Shown: positions 16,414 through 26,211, counted from the first letter of the stretch. The stretch is 64,000 bases of DNA from Flavobacterium tyrosinilyticum (GCF_023656565.1 NZ_JAMOKG010000001.1:688456-752455); one strand, 5' to 3'. Numbers and translations: made by a program. The notes: generated by a model from the sequence alone, not told the origin.

Positions 16414-17424
16414 TTACTTAGGAGTAATCCAATAAGGGTTTACTTTAAGTTTTTCTACAACATATTGGATCACTTTCTGAGCTTTCAAACTATTTCCAGT
16501 TTCATCTAATGGAGGCGAAATAACAGCAATTCCAAATTTACCAGGACACACCGCCAATATTCCTCCTCCAACACCACTCTTTGCTGGAAGTCCGGAATTA
16601 AATAGCCATACTCCAGAATTGTCATAAAGCCCTGCAGTTGCCATTACAGGCAAAGTATACATTACAGTTGTCTGACTAACAACCTTATTTTTTGTAACAG
16701 GATTAACACCTCCATTTGCCAATGTGGCCGCCATTGTAGCAAGATCCTTTACATTTACATTCAATGCACATTGTTTCGTATAAAGATCTGTTGCTTGTAC
16801 TGGATCAAAATATATTCTGTTATAAGCCAACAACAAATGTGCAATAGCTTGATTACGCAAATTATCACCCGCCTCACTTCTATAAACAGGAAGATTTATA
16901 GAAAGCGGTCTTCCGGCAAAGTCACTCTGAATTTTCTCGATTTCTTTCCACTTTGCTATAGAATCAACACCACGAATAAGACTCGTAGTTGCAATAGCTC
17001 CTGGATTTACAAGAGGATTAATTTTATCGCCTTTATGCATTTCTACTGCAACAATAGAATTAAATGGCAATCCAGTCGCATTTACTCCTACTTTATCTTC
17101 CAAAAATTGTGGGCCTTCTTGCTCAATTACTTTTGCCATAGTAAATACTTTCGATATACTTTGAATTGAAACCATTGACGTTATATCACCTTTTGTATAT
17201 ATGGCTCCCTCTGCAGTAACAAGTGCAATGCCAAAAATATTGGGATCAACATTGGCCAGTTCTTGAATATAGTCGGCATTTTTTCCTTCTTTTAAATCTT
17301 TAAATTTATTAAAGGCTTCATTAAGTGTATTCTCTATATTTTGTTTATTCAGTAGTATTTGGCTATAGCCTTGGTTTATGATAAAAAAAATCATTAAACC
17401 AACAAAAATCATTTGCTTGTTCAT
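16414..17424 (-). CDS. glsA: Glutaminase with signal peptide
   Basis: A 336-residue glutaminase of the serine-dependent beta-lactamase-like family. The active-site motif SISK is at residues 89-92, and later conserved segments are NPGAIATT, YRSEAGDNLRNQAIAHLL and KSGVGGGILAVCPG. It hydrolyses glutamine to glutamate and ammonia. Start chosen at the Met of MNKQMIFVGLMIFFIINQGY, which gives a signal peptide; an upstream in-frame start would overlap the endonuclease gene by 50 bp and hide the signal. Export to the periplasm is unusual compared with the well-known cytoplasmic enzymes. Confidence 0.93.
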   Translation of the reverse strand: MNKQMIFVGLMIFFIINQGYSQILLNKQNIENTLNEAFNKFKDLKEGKNADYIQELANVDPNIFGIALVTAEGAIYTKGDITSMVSIQSISKVFTMAKVIEQEGPQFLEDKVGVNATGLPFNSIVAVEMHKGDKINPLVNPGAIATTSLIRGVDSIAKWKEIEKIQSDFAGRPLSINLPVYRSEAGDNLRNQAIAHLLLAYNRIYFDPVQATDLYTKQCALNVNVKDLATMAATLANGGVNPVTKNKVVSQTTVMYTLPVMATAGLYDNSGVWLFNSGLPAKSGVGGGILAVCPGKFGIAVISPPLDETGNSLKAQKVIQYVVEKLKVNPYWITPK

Positions 17425-17482
17425 TCTAAAAATTGCATTCTTATTTGTATTCTGTATTAATTTATGACTAAAAAGTATTGAA

Positions 17483-18271
17483 TTAAAAATCCTTACTGCT
17501 TTTAAGGTTTTTAAGATTTGGGAAGAAATCAATTCCAGTCATTTTTTCTAAAGTCTCGATCGGAACAACAAAATCATAAATAGATTTGTCGCTTTTTTCG
17601 TTTGGAACCAAGAAAGCAATTGCTTTATGCTCTTTCCCTGTTTTAGCCAAAACGATTTTATAAAAATATTTAGGAACAGCAACCTTTTCTGTACCTATTT
17701 TTTTATCCGATTCTTTAGCAATTCCGCCAGTTACGACATAAATATCATTATATTTTCCTGCCCAATAACGCGTCTTCTGCTCTATCCTATTCCAGATTCC
17801 AGCATTAAACTCCTTTTTCTGAGGTGAAATATTCGACGTGTAAAAAGTATCGTTATAAGCATCTTTACTAAATTCCATATCCCCAGCAGGGCAAAGATGT
17901 CCCTTATCATAACCTGAATTTTTATAATTTCTCCAATCTGCAGAACCTGTCGTTACATTTGGATCTTCAATAAAATAGGGTCTTTTAAAATCATTATTTT
18001 TTAAATATTCTTTTTTCAATTCGTACGCCACCCATTCTGCCTGCTCAAACTTTTCATTATACGATAAAGTATAATATTGGTGTTTTACAATCTGCTTTGT
18101 CGTCGAAGTTGGCAAATAAGCAACCGTATAAACAGAATCTGTACTAGAAGAATTTCCTTTAAAAGAAGAAACCGCTTCATCATTAGTTACTTTTTCGGTA
18201 ATTTCTGTATTCTCTTTTTTACAAGAAAATAATGCAAAACCCATTAAAATCAAACTCAGGCCAACTTTCAT
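17483..18271 (-). CDS. DNA/RNA non-specific endonuclease lipoprotein
   Basis: A 262-residue predicted lipoprotein from the Met of MKVGLSLILMGFALFSC (lipidated Cys at 17). A longer frame begins at 18328 but runs through the upstream terminator, so it was not chosen. The nuclease domain carries YDKGHLCPAGDM, a variant of the DRGH catalytic motif with Lys for Arg, and a downstream NISPQKKEFNAGIWNRIEQ with the metal-binding Asn and Glu. It would cut DNA and RNA at the cell envelope, for nutrient uptake or defence. It ends 58 nt before the glutaminase start on the same strand. Confidence 0.9.
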   Translation of the reverse strand: MKVGLSLILMGFALFSCKKENTEITEKVTNDEAVSSFKGNSSSTDSVYTVAYLPTSTTKQIVKHQYYTLSYNEKFEQAEWVAYELKKEYLKNNDFKRPYFIEDPNVTTGSADWRNYKNSGYDKGHLCPAGDMEFSKDAYNDTFYTSNISPQKKEFNAGIWNRIEQKTRYWAGKYNDIYVVTGGIAKESDKKIGTEKVAVPKYFYKIVLAKTGKEHKAIAFLVPNEKSDKSIYDFVVPIETLEKMTGIDFFPNLKNLKSSKDF

Positions 18272-18300
18272 AATTCTATTTTTAGAGGTTAAACATACAA

Positions 18301-18339
18301 AAAAACGCTCCATAAATTTAAAATTCATAGAGCGTTTTT
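18301..18339 (-). terminator. prc terminator
   Basis: A long hairpin (AAAAACGCTC-type arms, about 18 bp with two mismatches) lies 25 nt after the prc stop on the minus strand and ends in a T-run. It separates prc from the endonuclease gene and argues against the longer endonuclease start. Confidence 0.75.
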
Positions 18340-18363
18340 AAACAAATTAAATTCTTCTCGAAT

Positions 18364-20550
18364 TTAAGACTTCACTAGCTTGTCCTTTTTCATTTTAGGA
18401 TTAACTGTAGCTTTTACCAAACTTTTTGATTGTAAATCATCCAATACGTTTAACGCTTCTTCTACATAAACATCTTTAGATAAAGCTTGGTGCCATGCCT
18501 CTCTTTTTTCTTTTAAAGAAGCATCAGCTTTCATTTCATCTTCTTCATACGGTAATGATTTAAAAATCAAATCGTTTTTGTAATCGGAAATTGGTTTATA
18601 TTTTTTTCCTTCGTTTTCAACTTGTTCTTGAGTTTCTTTAAAATTCTTAATATTCAAGCTATATACGTTTTCTTTGTTCTTAACATCGATCCATTTCGCA
18701 TTGTCATCAATTAACTTAAATTGAGCATTTTGAGCAATTCTGTTTTTACTGTTCATAATTGCTTTGTTGAAATTCTCATTAGAAGTCCAAGTGCTGTAAT
18801 CGGCTGGATCAATTTTATCCCAAGGCATTGCATTATCAATGTCTCTTTCTCCCATTTTTAAGTAAGCATAACGATCTGGCATTACCACATCACTATGAAC
18901 ACCTTCTAATTGAGTAGAACCACCATTAATTCTATAAAACTTCTGTCCTGTAATTTTCAATGCTCCAAGATCTCCATAGTTTGCATTACGCACAAACTGA
19001 TTTAAATCTAATACGTTTTGTACAGTTCCTTTACCGTAGGTTTGTTTACTTCCGATAATAACACCACGTTTATAATCCTGAATTGCAGCCGCCAAGATCT
19101 CAGAAGCCGAAGCAGAAAAACTGTTTACCATGATAACTAATGGACCATCCCACTCGATTTTTTTATCTTTATCATATAAAACTTCTTTCTTTTTACCAGC
19201 AGATTTTACCTGAACGATTGGCCCTTCTTCGATAAATAAACCAGCAATATCAACCACTGTAGAAAGAGATCCTCCACCATCATCACGAACGTCTAAAACA
19301 ATACCGTTGATGTTTTCTTTTTTTAATCTCTCTACTTCACGAGCAATATCTTTTCCTGCATCACGTCCGTCTTTGTTTTCAAAATCGATATAAAATTTAG
19401 GAAGATAGATCACTCCATATTTTAAACCATCTTTCTCCACAATACTAGACTTAGCGTATGTTTCTTCAATTTCAACAACATCACGAATAATAGAAATCAC
19501 TTTAATAGAACCATCAACTTTCTTAACAGTCAATTTTACTTCAGTTCCTTTGTGACCTTTAATTTTCTTTACAACATCATCCAAACGCATTCCAACAACA
19601 TCTACAGGCTCTTCGTTACCTTGAGCAACTTTTAAGATTAAATCTCCTGCTTCTAATTGTTTTCCTTTCCAAGCTGGACCTCCAGAAATTAACTCATCAA
19701 TTTGAGTAAAATCATTTTTCTTAGTCAAACGAGCTCCAATACCTTCCAATTTACCGCTGATGTTTACATCAAAACGATCTTTTTCTTCTGGTGCAAAATA
19801 GCTTGTATGCGGATCAAAACGAGCCATGATAGAGTTCAAATAAACAGAAAACCAGTAGTCTCTATTCAAATCTTTAATCACGCTAAAATTATCATCTAGA
19901 GATTTTAATGAGCTCTCACGAGTTTCCTTCTCTAAAGTTTCAAAAGATTTTTCTTTGTAAGCTGGATCTTTTTTCTTCTTTTCATCTTCAATTTTTTGTT
20001 TTGTAACCAAAGAAGAAAGAGTCGATAATTTAATCTGTTTTCTCCATCTTTCATTAATCTCTGCTAAGTTTTTTGCATACGGAATCTTCTCATAATCCGC
20101 ATCAAAAGTCTCATCTACATTATAGTTAAATGGCTGAGCTAAAATCGTTTTATAACGTTTTTTACTTTCCTCCATACGCTTCATTAACCTTGTATAGGTA
20201 AGGTTGAAAAACGTAATATCTTTATTCAAAAACTGATCGTCCAGCATTAATTCATACTGTTTGAATTCGTCAATATCAGACTGAAGGAAAAATCTTTTTG
20301 AAGGGTCTAGAGCATCAATGTAATCCTTGAAAATACCTTTAGAAAATTCATCATTTATTTCTGCTGGGCTATAATGCCCTTTTTCAATAACAAATGCTAA
20401 TAATTCTAAAAGTGTCTTGTCTTTGTTCGGATCTGGGTCGATTGTCCTATCGGCATTCATCTTAAATGCAAATAATGTAAGCGATAAGCACAATACGGCT
20501 ATGAGTATCTTATAATTTCTTTTCATAAACTTTATAATAGCATTCATCAA
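18364..20550 (-). CDS. prc: Carboxy-terminal (tail-specific) processing protease
   Basis: A 728-residue periplasmic serine protease. It has an N-terminal signal or anchor (KILIAVLCLSLTLFAF), a tail-specific-protease helical domain, a PDZ domain (about 250-340, with GIGARLTK and AGDLILKVAQG), and the S41 catalytic domain with the Ser of NSFSASASEILAAAI and the Lys of GSKQTYGKGTVQ. It trims or degrades envelope proteins from the C-terminus. A second Met eight residues in (20526) gives a tidier signal peptide and may be the true start. It is divergent from surE. Confidence 0.95.
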   Translation of the reverse strand: MMNAIIKFMKRNYKILIAVLCLSLTLFAFKMNADRTIDPDPNKDKTLLELLAFVIEKGHYSPAEINDEFSKGIFKDYIDALDPSKRFFLQSDIDEFKQYELMLDDQFLNKDITFFNLTYTRLMKRMEESKKRYKTILAQPFNYNVDETFDADYEKIPYAKNLAEINERWRKQIKLSTLSSLVTKQKIEDEKKKKDPAYKEKSFETLEKETRESSLKSLDDNFSVIKDLNRDYWFSVYLNSIMARFDPHTSYFAPEEKDRFDVNISGKLEGIGARLTKKNDFTQIDELISGGPAWKGKQLEAGDLILKVAQGNEEPVDVVGMRLDDVVKKIKGHKGTEVKLTVKKVDGSIKVISIIRDVVEIEETYAKSSIVEKDGLKYGVIYLPKFYIDFENKDGRDAGKDIAREVERLKKENINGIVLDVRDDGGGSLSTVVDIAGLFIEEGPIVQVKSAGKKKEVLYDKDKKIEWDGPLVIMVNSFSASASEILAAAIQDYKRGVIIGSKQTYGKGTVQNVLDLNQFVRNANYGDLGALKITGQKFYRINGGSTQLEGVHSDVVMPDRYAYLKMGERDIDNAMPWDKIDPADYSTWTSNENFNKAIMNSKNRIAQNAQFKLIDDNAKWIDVKNKENVYSLNIKNFKETQEQVENEGKKYKPISDYKNDLIFKSLPYEEDEMKADASLKEKREAWHQALSKDVYVEEALNVLDDLQSKSLVKATVNPKMKKDKLVKS

Positions 20551-20705
20551 TTTTTTTATCTAAGTTACGTTAAAAACTATGCCACGAGAGCTAACGCTTC
20601 GATAATTTTTTGTTAAAGATATAAAAATGTTTAATTCGCAAAAAAGTTCTTTACCTTAGTTGACAAATTTTACAGTATTTGTGACTTCTCGCAAATAATT
20701 GTGAT

Positions 20706-20713
20706 TAATTTTG
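20706..20713 (+). promoter_or_regulatory. surE -7 element
   Basis: TAATTTTG matches TAnnTTTG 47 nt before the surE ATG. A TTTG lies 24 nt upstream (20678-20681), one base beyond the usual spacing. Confidence 0.45.
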
Positions 20714-20759
20714 TTCTTAAAATCTTACAATTGTTAAAACTACACATAATATTTATTAA

Positions 20760-21539
20760 ATGAAAGCTGAGAAACCACTTATATTAGTAACTAACGATGA
20801 TGGTATTTTGGCTCCAGGAATTAGAGCCCTTATTAGCGTTATGGAAACAATAGGCGATGTCATTGTTGTGGCACCAGACAAACCACAAAGTGCAATGGGG
20901 CACGCAATCACCATCAATAATACTTTATTTATTGATAAAATCTCCAAAGACAATGACACAATTGCAGAGTACAGCTGCTCTGGCACGCCTGTCGATTGTG
21001 TAAAATTGGCAGTAAACGAAATCTTAAAACGCAAACCCGATTTGTGCGTTTCGGGAATAAATCACGGATCGAATTCTTCTATTAATGTCATATATTCCGG
21101 CACCATGAGCGCCGCGGTTGAAGCTGGAATCGAAGGTATTCAAGCCATAGGTTTTTCTCTTTTAGATTTTGATTGGAATGCTGATTTTGAACCTATAAAA
21201 TCTTTCGTAAAAAAAATCACTTTAGAAACCCTTGCCAATAAACTTCCGCCAGGAGTAGTTCTAAATGTGAATTTTCCGAAGCTAAAGGAATCTGAAATTA
21301 AAGGTGTTAAAGTTTGCCGTCAAGCGAAAGCCTACTACGCGCAAAAATTTGATAAAAGACAAACTCCTTTTGGGAAAGATTATTACTGGCTTGCCGGAAA
21401 ATTTGTAAACGAAGATAAAGGCGAAGATACAGACGAATGGGCTTTGGCAAACGGATACATTTCGGTAGTTCCGGTACAGTTTGACTTGACCGCTCACCAC
21501 TCTATTCAACAACTTAATACTTGGAAATTAAATGACTAA
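20760..21539 (+). CDS. surE: 5'/3'-nucleotidase SurE
   Basis: A 259-residue enzyme of normal SurE length. The metal-binding LVTNDDG is at residues 9-15, and SGINHGSNSSINVIYSGTMS is the conserved active-site stretch. It removes phosphate from nucleoside monophosphates in the cytoplasm and is linked to stress survival in other bacteria. It overlaps the next small gene by 8 bp (ATGACTAA), which indicates coupled translation. It begins a run leading to lpxB, an NlpC/P60 lipoprotein and comEC. Confidence 0.97.
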   Translation: MKAEKPLILVTNDDGILAPGIRALISVMETIGDVIVVAPDKPQSAMGHAITINNTLFIDKISKDNDTIAEYSCSGTPVDCVKLAVNEILKRKPDLCVSGINHGSNSSINVIYSGTMSAAVEAGIEGIQAIGFSLLDFDWNADFEPIKSFVKKITLETLANKLPPGVVLNVNFPKLKESEIKGVKVCRQAKAYYAQKFDKRQTPFGKDYYWLAGKFVNEDKGEDTDEWALANGYISVVPVQFDLTAHHSIQQLNTWKLND

Positions 21540-21801
21540 AGAAATACTGATCGGTTTTTTAATCGGAATTTTTACAGCTCTTTTAGGAAGTTATCTATTC
21601 ATCACTTTTTTTACCACATTTGATATTTCACAAGGATTTCAAATGATTCGAGAATACGGATATCTCGGAAAAATAATTACTATAGGAACACTTTTAGATC
21701 TTGCCGTTTTTGGTATTCTGTTAAAAAGAAATAAAGAATTTATGGCGCGGGGCGTAATTTTAGCCGTGATTGTACTGGCAATTTCGACATTAGTTATTTA
21801 A
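21532..21801 (+). CDS. Small membrane protein between surE and lpxB
   Basis: An 89-residue protein with three likely membrane helices: residues about 5-28 (ILIGFLIGIFTALLGSYLFI), 46-65 and 70-88. I do not recognise a family. The start overlaps the surE stop, and it is followed by lpxB after 63 nt that contain a -7 box (TATCTTTG at 21806-21813). Its position suggests an envelope role, but nothing in the sequence shows one. Confidence 0.8.
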   Translation: MTKEILIGFLIGIFTALLGSYLFITFFTTFDISQGFQMIREYGYLGKIITIGTLLDLAVFGILLKRNKEFMARGVILAVIVLAISTLVI

Positions 21802-21864
21802 ATCTTATCTTTGCTAAGTTCCCTTTAATGGTTGCAACTTTAGCACATTTACAAAAAAACCAAC

Positions 21865-22986
21865 ATGAAGTATTACATAATTGCAGGAGAAGCCTCTGGA
21901 GATTTACATGGTTCAAATTTAATGAAGGCCTTATATACCGAAGATCCAGAAGCAGAAATTAGATTTTGGGGTGGAGACTTAATGCAAAAAGCAGGCGGAA
22001 CTCTGGTAAAACACTATCGCGACCTGGCTTTTATGGGCTTTATCGAAGTGGTTTTCAATTTAAAAACCATTTTAAACAATATTAAAATCTGTAAAAAAGA
22101 CATCTTGGAGTTCCAACCAGATGTGATCATTTTTATCGATTATCCTGGTTTTAATATGCGAATTGCAAAATGGGCAAAAGAATTAGGCTATAAAACGCAT
22201 TACTATATTTCTCCTCAAATTTGGGCTTGGAAAGAAAACCGAATCAAAGCCATCAAACAAGACGTTGATAAAATGTATGTTATTTTGCCTTTCGAGAAAA
22301 GTTTCTACGAAGACAAACATCATTTTCCTGTAGATTTTGTTGGCCATCCGCTTATTGATGCTATTCAGAATCAGCCCGCTTTTGATGAAGCGTTATTTAG
22401 AAAAGAAAATAATTTAGGCGAAAAGCCCATTATTGCCGTTCTACCAGGAAGCCGTAAACAGGAAATTACCAAAATGCTAAGCGTAATGCTGAGTGTTGTA
22501 GATGATTTTCAGGATTATGAATTTGTTATTGCAGGCGCTCCAAGTCAGGAATACGAATTTTATCAGCAGTTTCTAAAAAATAAAAACATCGCCTTTGTTT
22601 CCAATAAAACGTACGATTTACTTCGTTCTTCTACCGCCGCTCTGGTAACTTCTGGAACAGCAACTCTTGAAACAGCTCTTTTTAAAGTTCCCGAAGTAGT
22701 TTGCTATAAAGGAAGTGAAGTATCGTACCAAATTGCAAAACGTATTATTACATTAAAATATATTTCTCTTGTCAATTTAATTATGGATCAAGAAGTTGTA
22801 ACCGAGTTGATTCAAGGAGATTGTAATAAAAAACGAATCAAAGAAGAACTTCAAAAATTATTAGAGCCTGACCATCGCAATAAAGTGCTGCAAAATTACG
22901 ATATATTAGAACAAAAATTAGGCGGAGTTGGCGCGAGTAAAAACACAGCAAAACTCATTGTTGCCGATTTAAAACAAAATAATTAA
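21865..22986 (+). CDS. lpxB: Lipid-A-disaccharide synthase
   Basis: A 373-residue GT19 glycosyltransferase of normal length. It joins UDP-diacylglucosamine and lipid X to form the lipid A disaccharide at the inner face of the inner membrane. Diagnostic stretches are IAGEASGDLHGSNLM at the N-terminus, YISPQIWAWKENRIK, FVGHPLIDAI, VLPGSRKQEI and TSGTATLETALF. A -7 box at 21806-21813 suggests its own promoter in addition to surE read-through. The NlpC/P60 gene follows after 5 nt. Confidence 0.98.
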   Translation: MKYYIIAGEASGDLHGSNLMKALYTEDPEAEIRFWGGDLMQKAGGTLVKHYRDLAFMGFIEVVFNLKTILNNIKICKKDILEFQPDVIIFIDYPGFNMRIAKWAKELGYKTHYYISPQIWAWKENRIKAIKQDVDKMYVILPFEKSFYEDKHHFPVDFVGHPLIDAIQNQPAFDEALFRKENNLGEKPIIAVLPGSRKQEITKMLSVMLSVVDDFQDYEFVIAGAPSQEYEFYQQFLKNKNIAFVSNKTYDLLRSSTAALVTSGTATLETALFKVPEVVCYKGSEVSYQIAKRIITLKYISLVNLIMDQEVVTELIQGDCNKKRIKEELQKLLEPDHRNKVLQNYDILEQKLGGVGASKNTAKLIVADLKQNN

Positions 22987-22991
22987 TTGAT

Positions 22992-23489
22992 TTGAAACGA
23001 ATTGTAATTTTTCTGCTTTTAGCAATTGCCGTTACTTCTTGTAAATCGACTTCAACAGCGGTATCAAAAAACAGCACAAAAAGCGAATCAAAAAAAGAAA
23101 ACAGAGCTTTGGTTAATAATTTAATTGAAAAAGCTACTGATAATATTGGCGTTCGCTATAAAGCAGGTGGAACTACAAAAAGCGGTTTTGATTGTTCTGG
23201 ATTGGTTTACACCACTTTTGAAAGTGAAAATATCCAACTTCCTAGAAGTTCTTTCGATCAAGCAAAAATTGGAAAAGTTGTCCCGTTAAATGACGCCAAA
23301 AAGGGAGATTTAATATTCTTTAAAACCAACAAAAGCAGACAAATCAATCACGTCGGACTAATTACAGAAGTCAATTCTGATGAAATAAAATTTGTTCATT
23401 CTTCGACTTCAAAAGGTGTAATTATTTCCTCTACAAAAGAAACCTATTATAAAAACTCCTTTGAGCAGGTAAATAGGATTCTTCCATAA
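22992..23489 (+). CDS. NlpC/P60 peptidoglycan hydrolase lipoprotein
   Basis: A 165-residue lipoprotein. TTG is the start, giving KRIVIFLLLAIAVTSC with the lipidated Cys at residue 17. The NlpC/P60 domain has the catalytic Cys in GFDCSGLVYTTF, the His in INHVGLI and a third polar residue in FVHSSTSKG. It is expected to cut the D-Glu to diaminopimelate bond in cell-wall peptides in the periplasm. It follows lpxB by 5 nt, so the two are probably co-transcribed. Confidence 0.93.
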   Translation: MKRIVIFLLLAIAVTSCKSTSTAVSKNSTKSESKKENRALVNNLIEKATDNIGVRYKAGGTTKSGFDCSGLVYTTFESENIQLPRSSFDQAKIGKVVPLNDAKKGDLIFFKTNKSRQINHVGLITEVNSDEIKFVHSSTSKGVIISSTKETYYKNSFEQVNRILP

Positions 23490-23539
23490 AAAGATATTTT
23501 TTTATTATTTTTCTTACAAATATTTAATACTTTTAAGCC

Positions 23540-25564
23540 ATGAAAGTATTAGATTTTCCGTTAATAAAAATTACAATCGCTTTTATAATAGGTGTCATTA
23601 CAGCTTATTATTTACACTTACCTATTGCGGCAATTCATTATTTACTAATAATTTGTATTTCCCTATTTGTCATTACATTTTTCTGGAATTTAAAAAACAA
23701 TAAGAAAACAATTCCCTTCGGGATTTCAGTTTACTTGCTCTCTTTTTTCTTGGGTTCTTTTACCCTTATTAGCCATACCGAAAGTCTTCAAAAGAACAAT
23801 TACACGCATTGCAAAGCAGTATTTGAAACAAAACAATCTCTTACTTTAATCTTGAGAGAAAAATTAAAAAGCAATGATTTCAGTGATCGTTACATTGGGC
23901 ATATCAAAACCATTTCAGGAAAAGTTTATTCTGGAAAAATAATTGTAAACGTTCAAAAAGATAGTAGCCGCAATCCTCTAATTATAGGAAACAGCATTAA
24001 AATTCAAACGCTTTTACAGCGAAACAAACCCAGTAAAAATCCAAATCAATTTGATTACAGCGGGTATTTGGCAGACAAACAAATTTATGCTCAAATATAT
24101 TGTTCCAAAAAAGAAATTTTGGTGAACAAAAACATTAAAAAAGACATTTGGTATTATTGTGCCAAATTACATTCGCGAATAATTTTTAATCTTGAAAAGT
24201 CAAAATTCAACAAATCTGAAATGAATGTTGCTCTGGCGCTCATTTTAGGTCAGCAGCAGGACATCTCACAAGATATTATCCAAGATTATCAATACTCTGG
24301 GGCTACACACGTTTTATCTGTTTCTGGGCTTCATGTAGGCTTTATAATGCTTTTTATCACTTTTATACTTAAACCAATTCCAAACACAAAAAAAGGTTCG
24401 TTTTTTAAACTGGCTTGCATTCTAATTTCTTTAGCCGGTTTTGCTATTATTTCTGGTTTATCGCCTTCCGTTTTACGATCTGTAGTCATGTTCTCCTTTC
24501 TTGCAATTGGAAATCATTTGCGCCGAACTGGCAACATCTATCATACTTTACTAGTTTCAATTTTACTAATATTACTTTTTGAGCCTTATTTCTTGTTTGA
24601 TGTTGGCTTTCAATTAAGTTACATCGCACTTTTTTTCATCCTTTGGCTACAGCCTATTTTAAAAAATATTTATAAACCGAATAACAAAATAACAATTTAC
24701 ATTTGGGAAGCTTTAACGGTTTCATTCGCTGCTCAAATTGGCACATTGCCTTTATGCCTTTACTATTTTCATCAATTTCCAGGATTATTTTTTGTCACGA
24801 ACATTATTATACTCCCTATTTTATCCTTTATCATGATTGCTGGAATTGTGGTTATGATTATCGCTATTTTCACTAGTCCGCCTTTATTCATCACCATGAT
24901 TTTTGAGAAAAGCATTTATCTGCTAAATCTCATGATTCATGCTGTTGCTTCTATAGATTCATTTGTTATCCGAGACATTAGCTTTAATTTGTTTCATTTA
25001 TGGGCATTTTCTTTATTTATAATCAGCACGATTGTCTGGATTAAAAAACCAAGTTTCAGCAAATTGCTATATGCATTGATTTCGATTATTACGATTCAGA
25101 TTGCTTTTATTTTAACCAAAATAGAAACTGAAAAAGAAGAAGAATTGATTGTTTACAACGAAAGAAATAATACACTCATTTCTGAACGTTCAGGAAGAAA
25201 CTTTGTACTTTTTACTAGAGATACTGTTATTGAAAACAACCGAAACTTCAATTCGTATCTCGTAGGAAATTCAATTACTTTATCTAGAGTCAAAGAAATT
25301 AAAAATTTGCTGTATTTTAAAAACACCAAAATTCTAATTATTGACAGCACTAAAACTTTACCAGAAAAAATAAATCCAGATATCTTAATTCTAACTCAGA
25401 CCTCAAAAATAAATCTGGATAGATTGCTAGAAAATATTCGTCCTAGAATTGTTATTGCTGATGGATCGAACTCTAATTCGATTCAGAAAAATTGGAAAAA
25501 TAGTTGTCTTAAAAAAAATATCCCTTTTCATTCAACAAAAGAAAAGGGATATTATAGATTGTAA
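23540..25564 (+). CDS. comEC: ComEC/Rec2-family competence protein
   Basis: A 674-residue multi-span protein. The N-terminal membrane part is followed by a soluble region of about 110-200, then the Competence domain with GATHVLSVSGLHVGFIMLFI and several helices up to about residue 520. ComEC forms the inner-membrane channel for DNA uptake. The C-terminal region (about 530-674) resembles the beta-lactamase-like part, but it has no HxHxDH metal motif, so it is degenerate or absent as a nuclease. The last codons lie in a hairpin that can end transcription of the convergent gene. Confidence 0.9.
   Translation: MKVLDFPLIKITIAFIIGVITAYYLHLPIAAIHYLLIICISLFVITFFWNLKNNKKTIPFGISVYLLSFFLGSFTLISHTESLQKNNYTHCKAVFETKQSLTLILREKLKSNDFSDRYIGHIKTISGKVYSGKIIVNVQKDSSRNPLIIGNSIKIQTLLQRNKPSKNPNQFDYSGYLADKQIYAQIYCSKKEILVNKNIKKDIWYYCAKLHSRIIFNLEKSKFNKSEMNVALALILGQQQDISQDIIQDYQYSGATHVLSVSGLHVGFIMLFITFILKPIPNTKKGSFFKLACILISLAGFAIISGLSPSVLRSVVMFSFLAIGNHLRRTGNIYHTLLVSILLILLFEPYFLFDVGFQLSYIALFFILWLQPILKNIYKPNNKITIYIWEALTVSFAAQIGTLPLCLYYFHQFPGLFFVTNIIILPILSFIMIAGIVVMIIAIFTSPPLFITMIFEKSIYLLNLMIHAVASIDSFVIRDISFNLFHLWAFSLFIISTIVWIKKPSFSKLLYALISIITIQIAFILTKIETEKEEELIVYNERNNTLISERSGRNFVLFTRDTVIENNRNFNSYLVGNSITLSRVKEIKNLLYFKNTKILIIDSTKTLPEKINPDILILTQTSKINLDRLLENIRPRIVIADGSNSNSIQKNWKNSCLKKNIPFHSTKEKGYYRL
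25517..25553 (-). terminator. Terminator inside the 3' end of comEC
   Basis: A perfect 13-bp stem (AATATCCCTTTTC and complement, 11-nt loop) lies within the last codons of comEC. On the minus strand it is followed by eight T, so it serves the convergent thioredoxin-like gene that ends at 25567. Confidence 0.75.
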
Positions 25565-25566
25565 TT

Positions 25567-26016
25567 TTATTCTGGATTTAAAATCAAATCCGATTCAGAA
25601 ATCCATGATTTAACGCCAGAAGCTGTATAGCCAATAAGCCCTAGTTTATTAAAATTGGTCTTTCCTTTTCTACTGGTAACTTCAGAAAAACACACTTGCG
25701 GAATCTCTTCGATACCAAAAGCATTTTTCAATCGTAAATTTTGCTCTTTACTTGCATCAGAAATAGACGGATCGGAAAGATCAAGCTTGACCAAAATAAC
25801 ATTTTTACGCGACCATTCTTCAAAATCACGAGTGGCAAAAATTTCATTTTGCAATTGAGGACTCACGTTTTGACTAGTAAAAAAAATGAGTAACGGTTTT
25901 CTTTTTTCTGCGCTTGCAGTTACAGCATCATTGATGTCTGTTTTCCATATTATATTTTGAGAATTCATATAAAATGGACTTAAAATAAATAGTAGGATAA
26001 GTAATTTTTTCGGCAT
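25567..26016 (-). CDS. Thioredoxin-like protein without CxxC, paralogue 1
   Basis: A 149-residue exported protein (signal peptide ending YMNSQ). It aligns end to end with the two genes upstream: WKTDINDAVTASAEKRKPLL, IFFTSQNVSPQLQNEIF, VILVKLDLSDP, FGIEEIPQVCF. The position of CxxC is taken by QNVS, so it cannot be a normal thiol oxidoreductase. A Cys follows the cis-Pro (PQVCF), which is not present in the CxxC paralogue. It may be a periplasmic chaperone or binding protein; its role is unknown. It is convergent with comEC. Confidence 0.85.
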   Translation of the reverse strand: MPKKLLILLFILSPFYMNSQNIIWKTDINDAVTASAEKRKPLLIFFTSQNVSPQLQNEIFATRDFEEWSRKNVILVKLDLSDPSISDASKEQNLRLKNAFGIEEIPQVCFSEVTSRKGKTNFNKLGLIGYTASGVKSWISESDLILNPE

Positions 26017-26211
26017 ATAATTTTGGTTTGGGTTATGTTAATAAAACTAAAATAGTATAAAAATATAATCCAATAAAGAATTTAAGAGATTAAAAACCAA
26101 CTTCTAAGCATTAAAATCAAATTGACAATAAATTGCTTATTTTTTAATAAATGTGAAATAAACACTAATAAAAAACGTTAAATATTGATTGATCTTTTTA
26201 ATAATAAAAAA

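Noticed and set aside
16771..17169. 132-residue frame on the plus strand inside glsA
   Set aside because: It is antisense to a well-conserved enzyme and has no family features or promoter.
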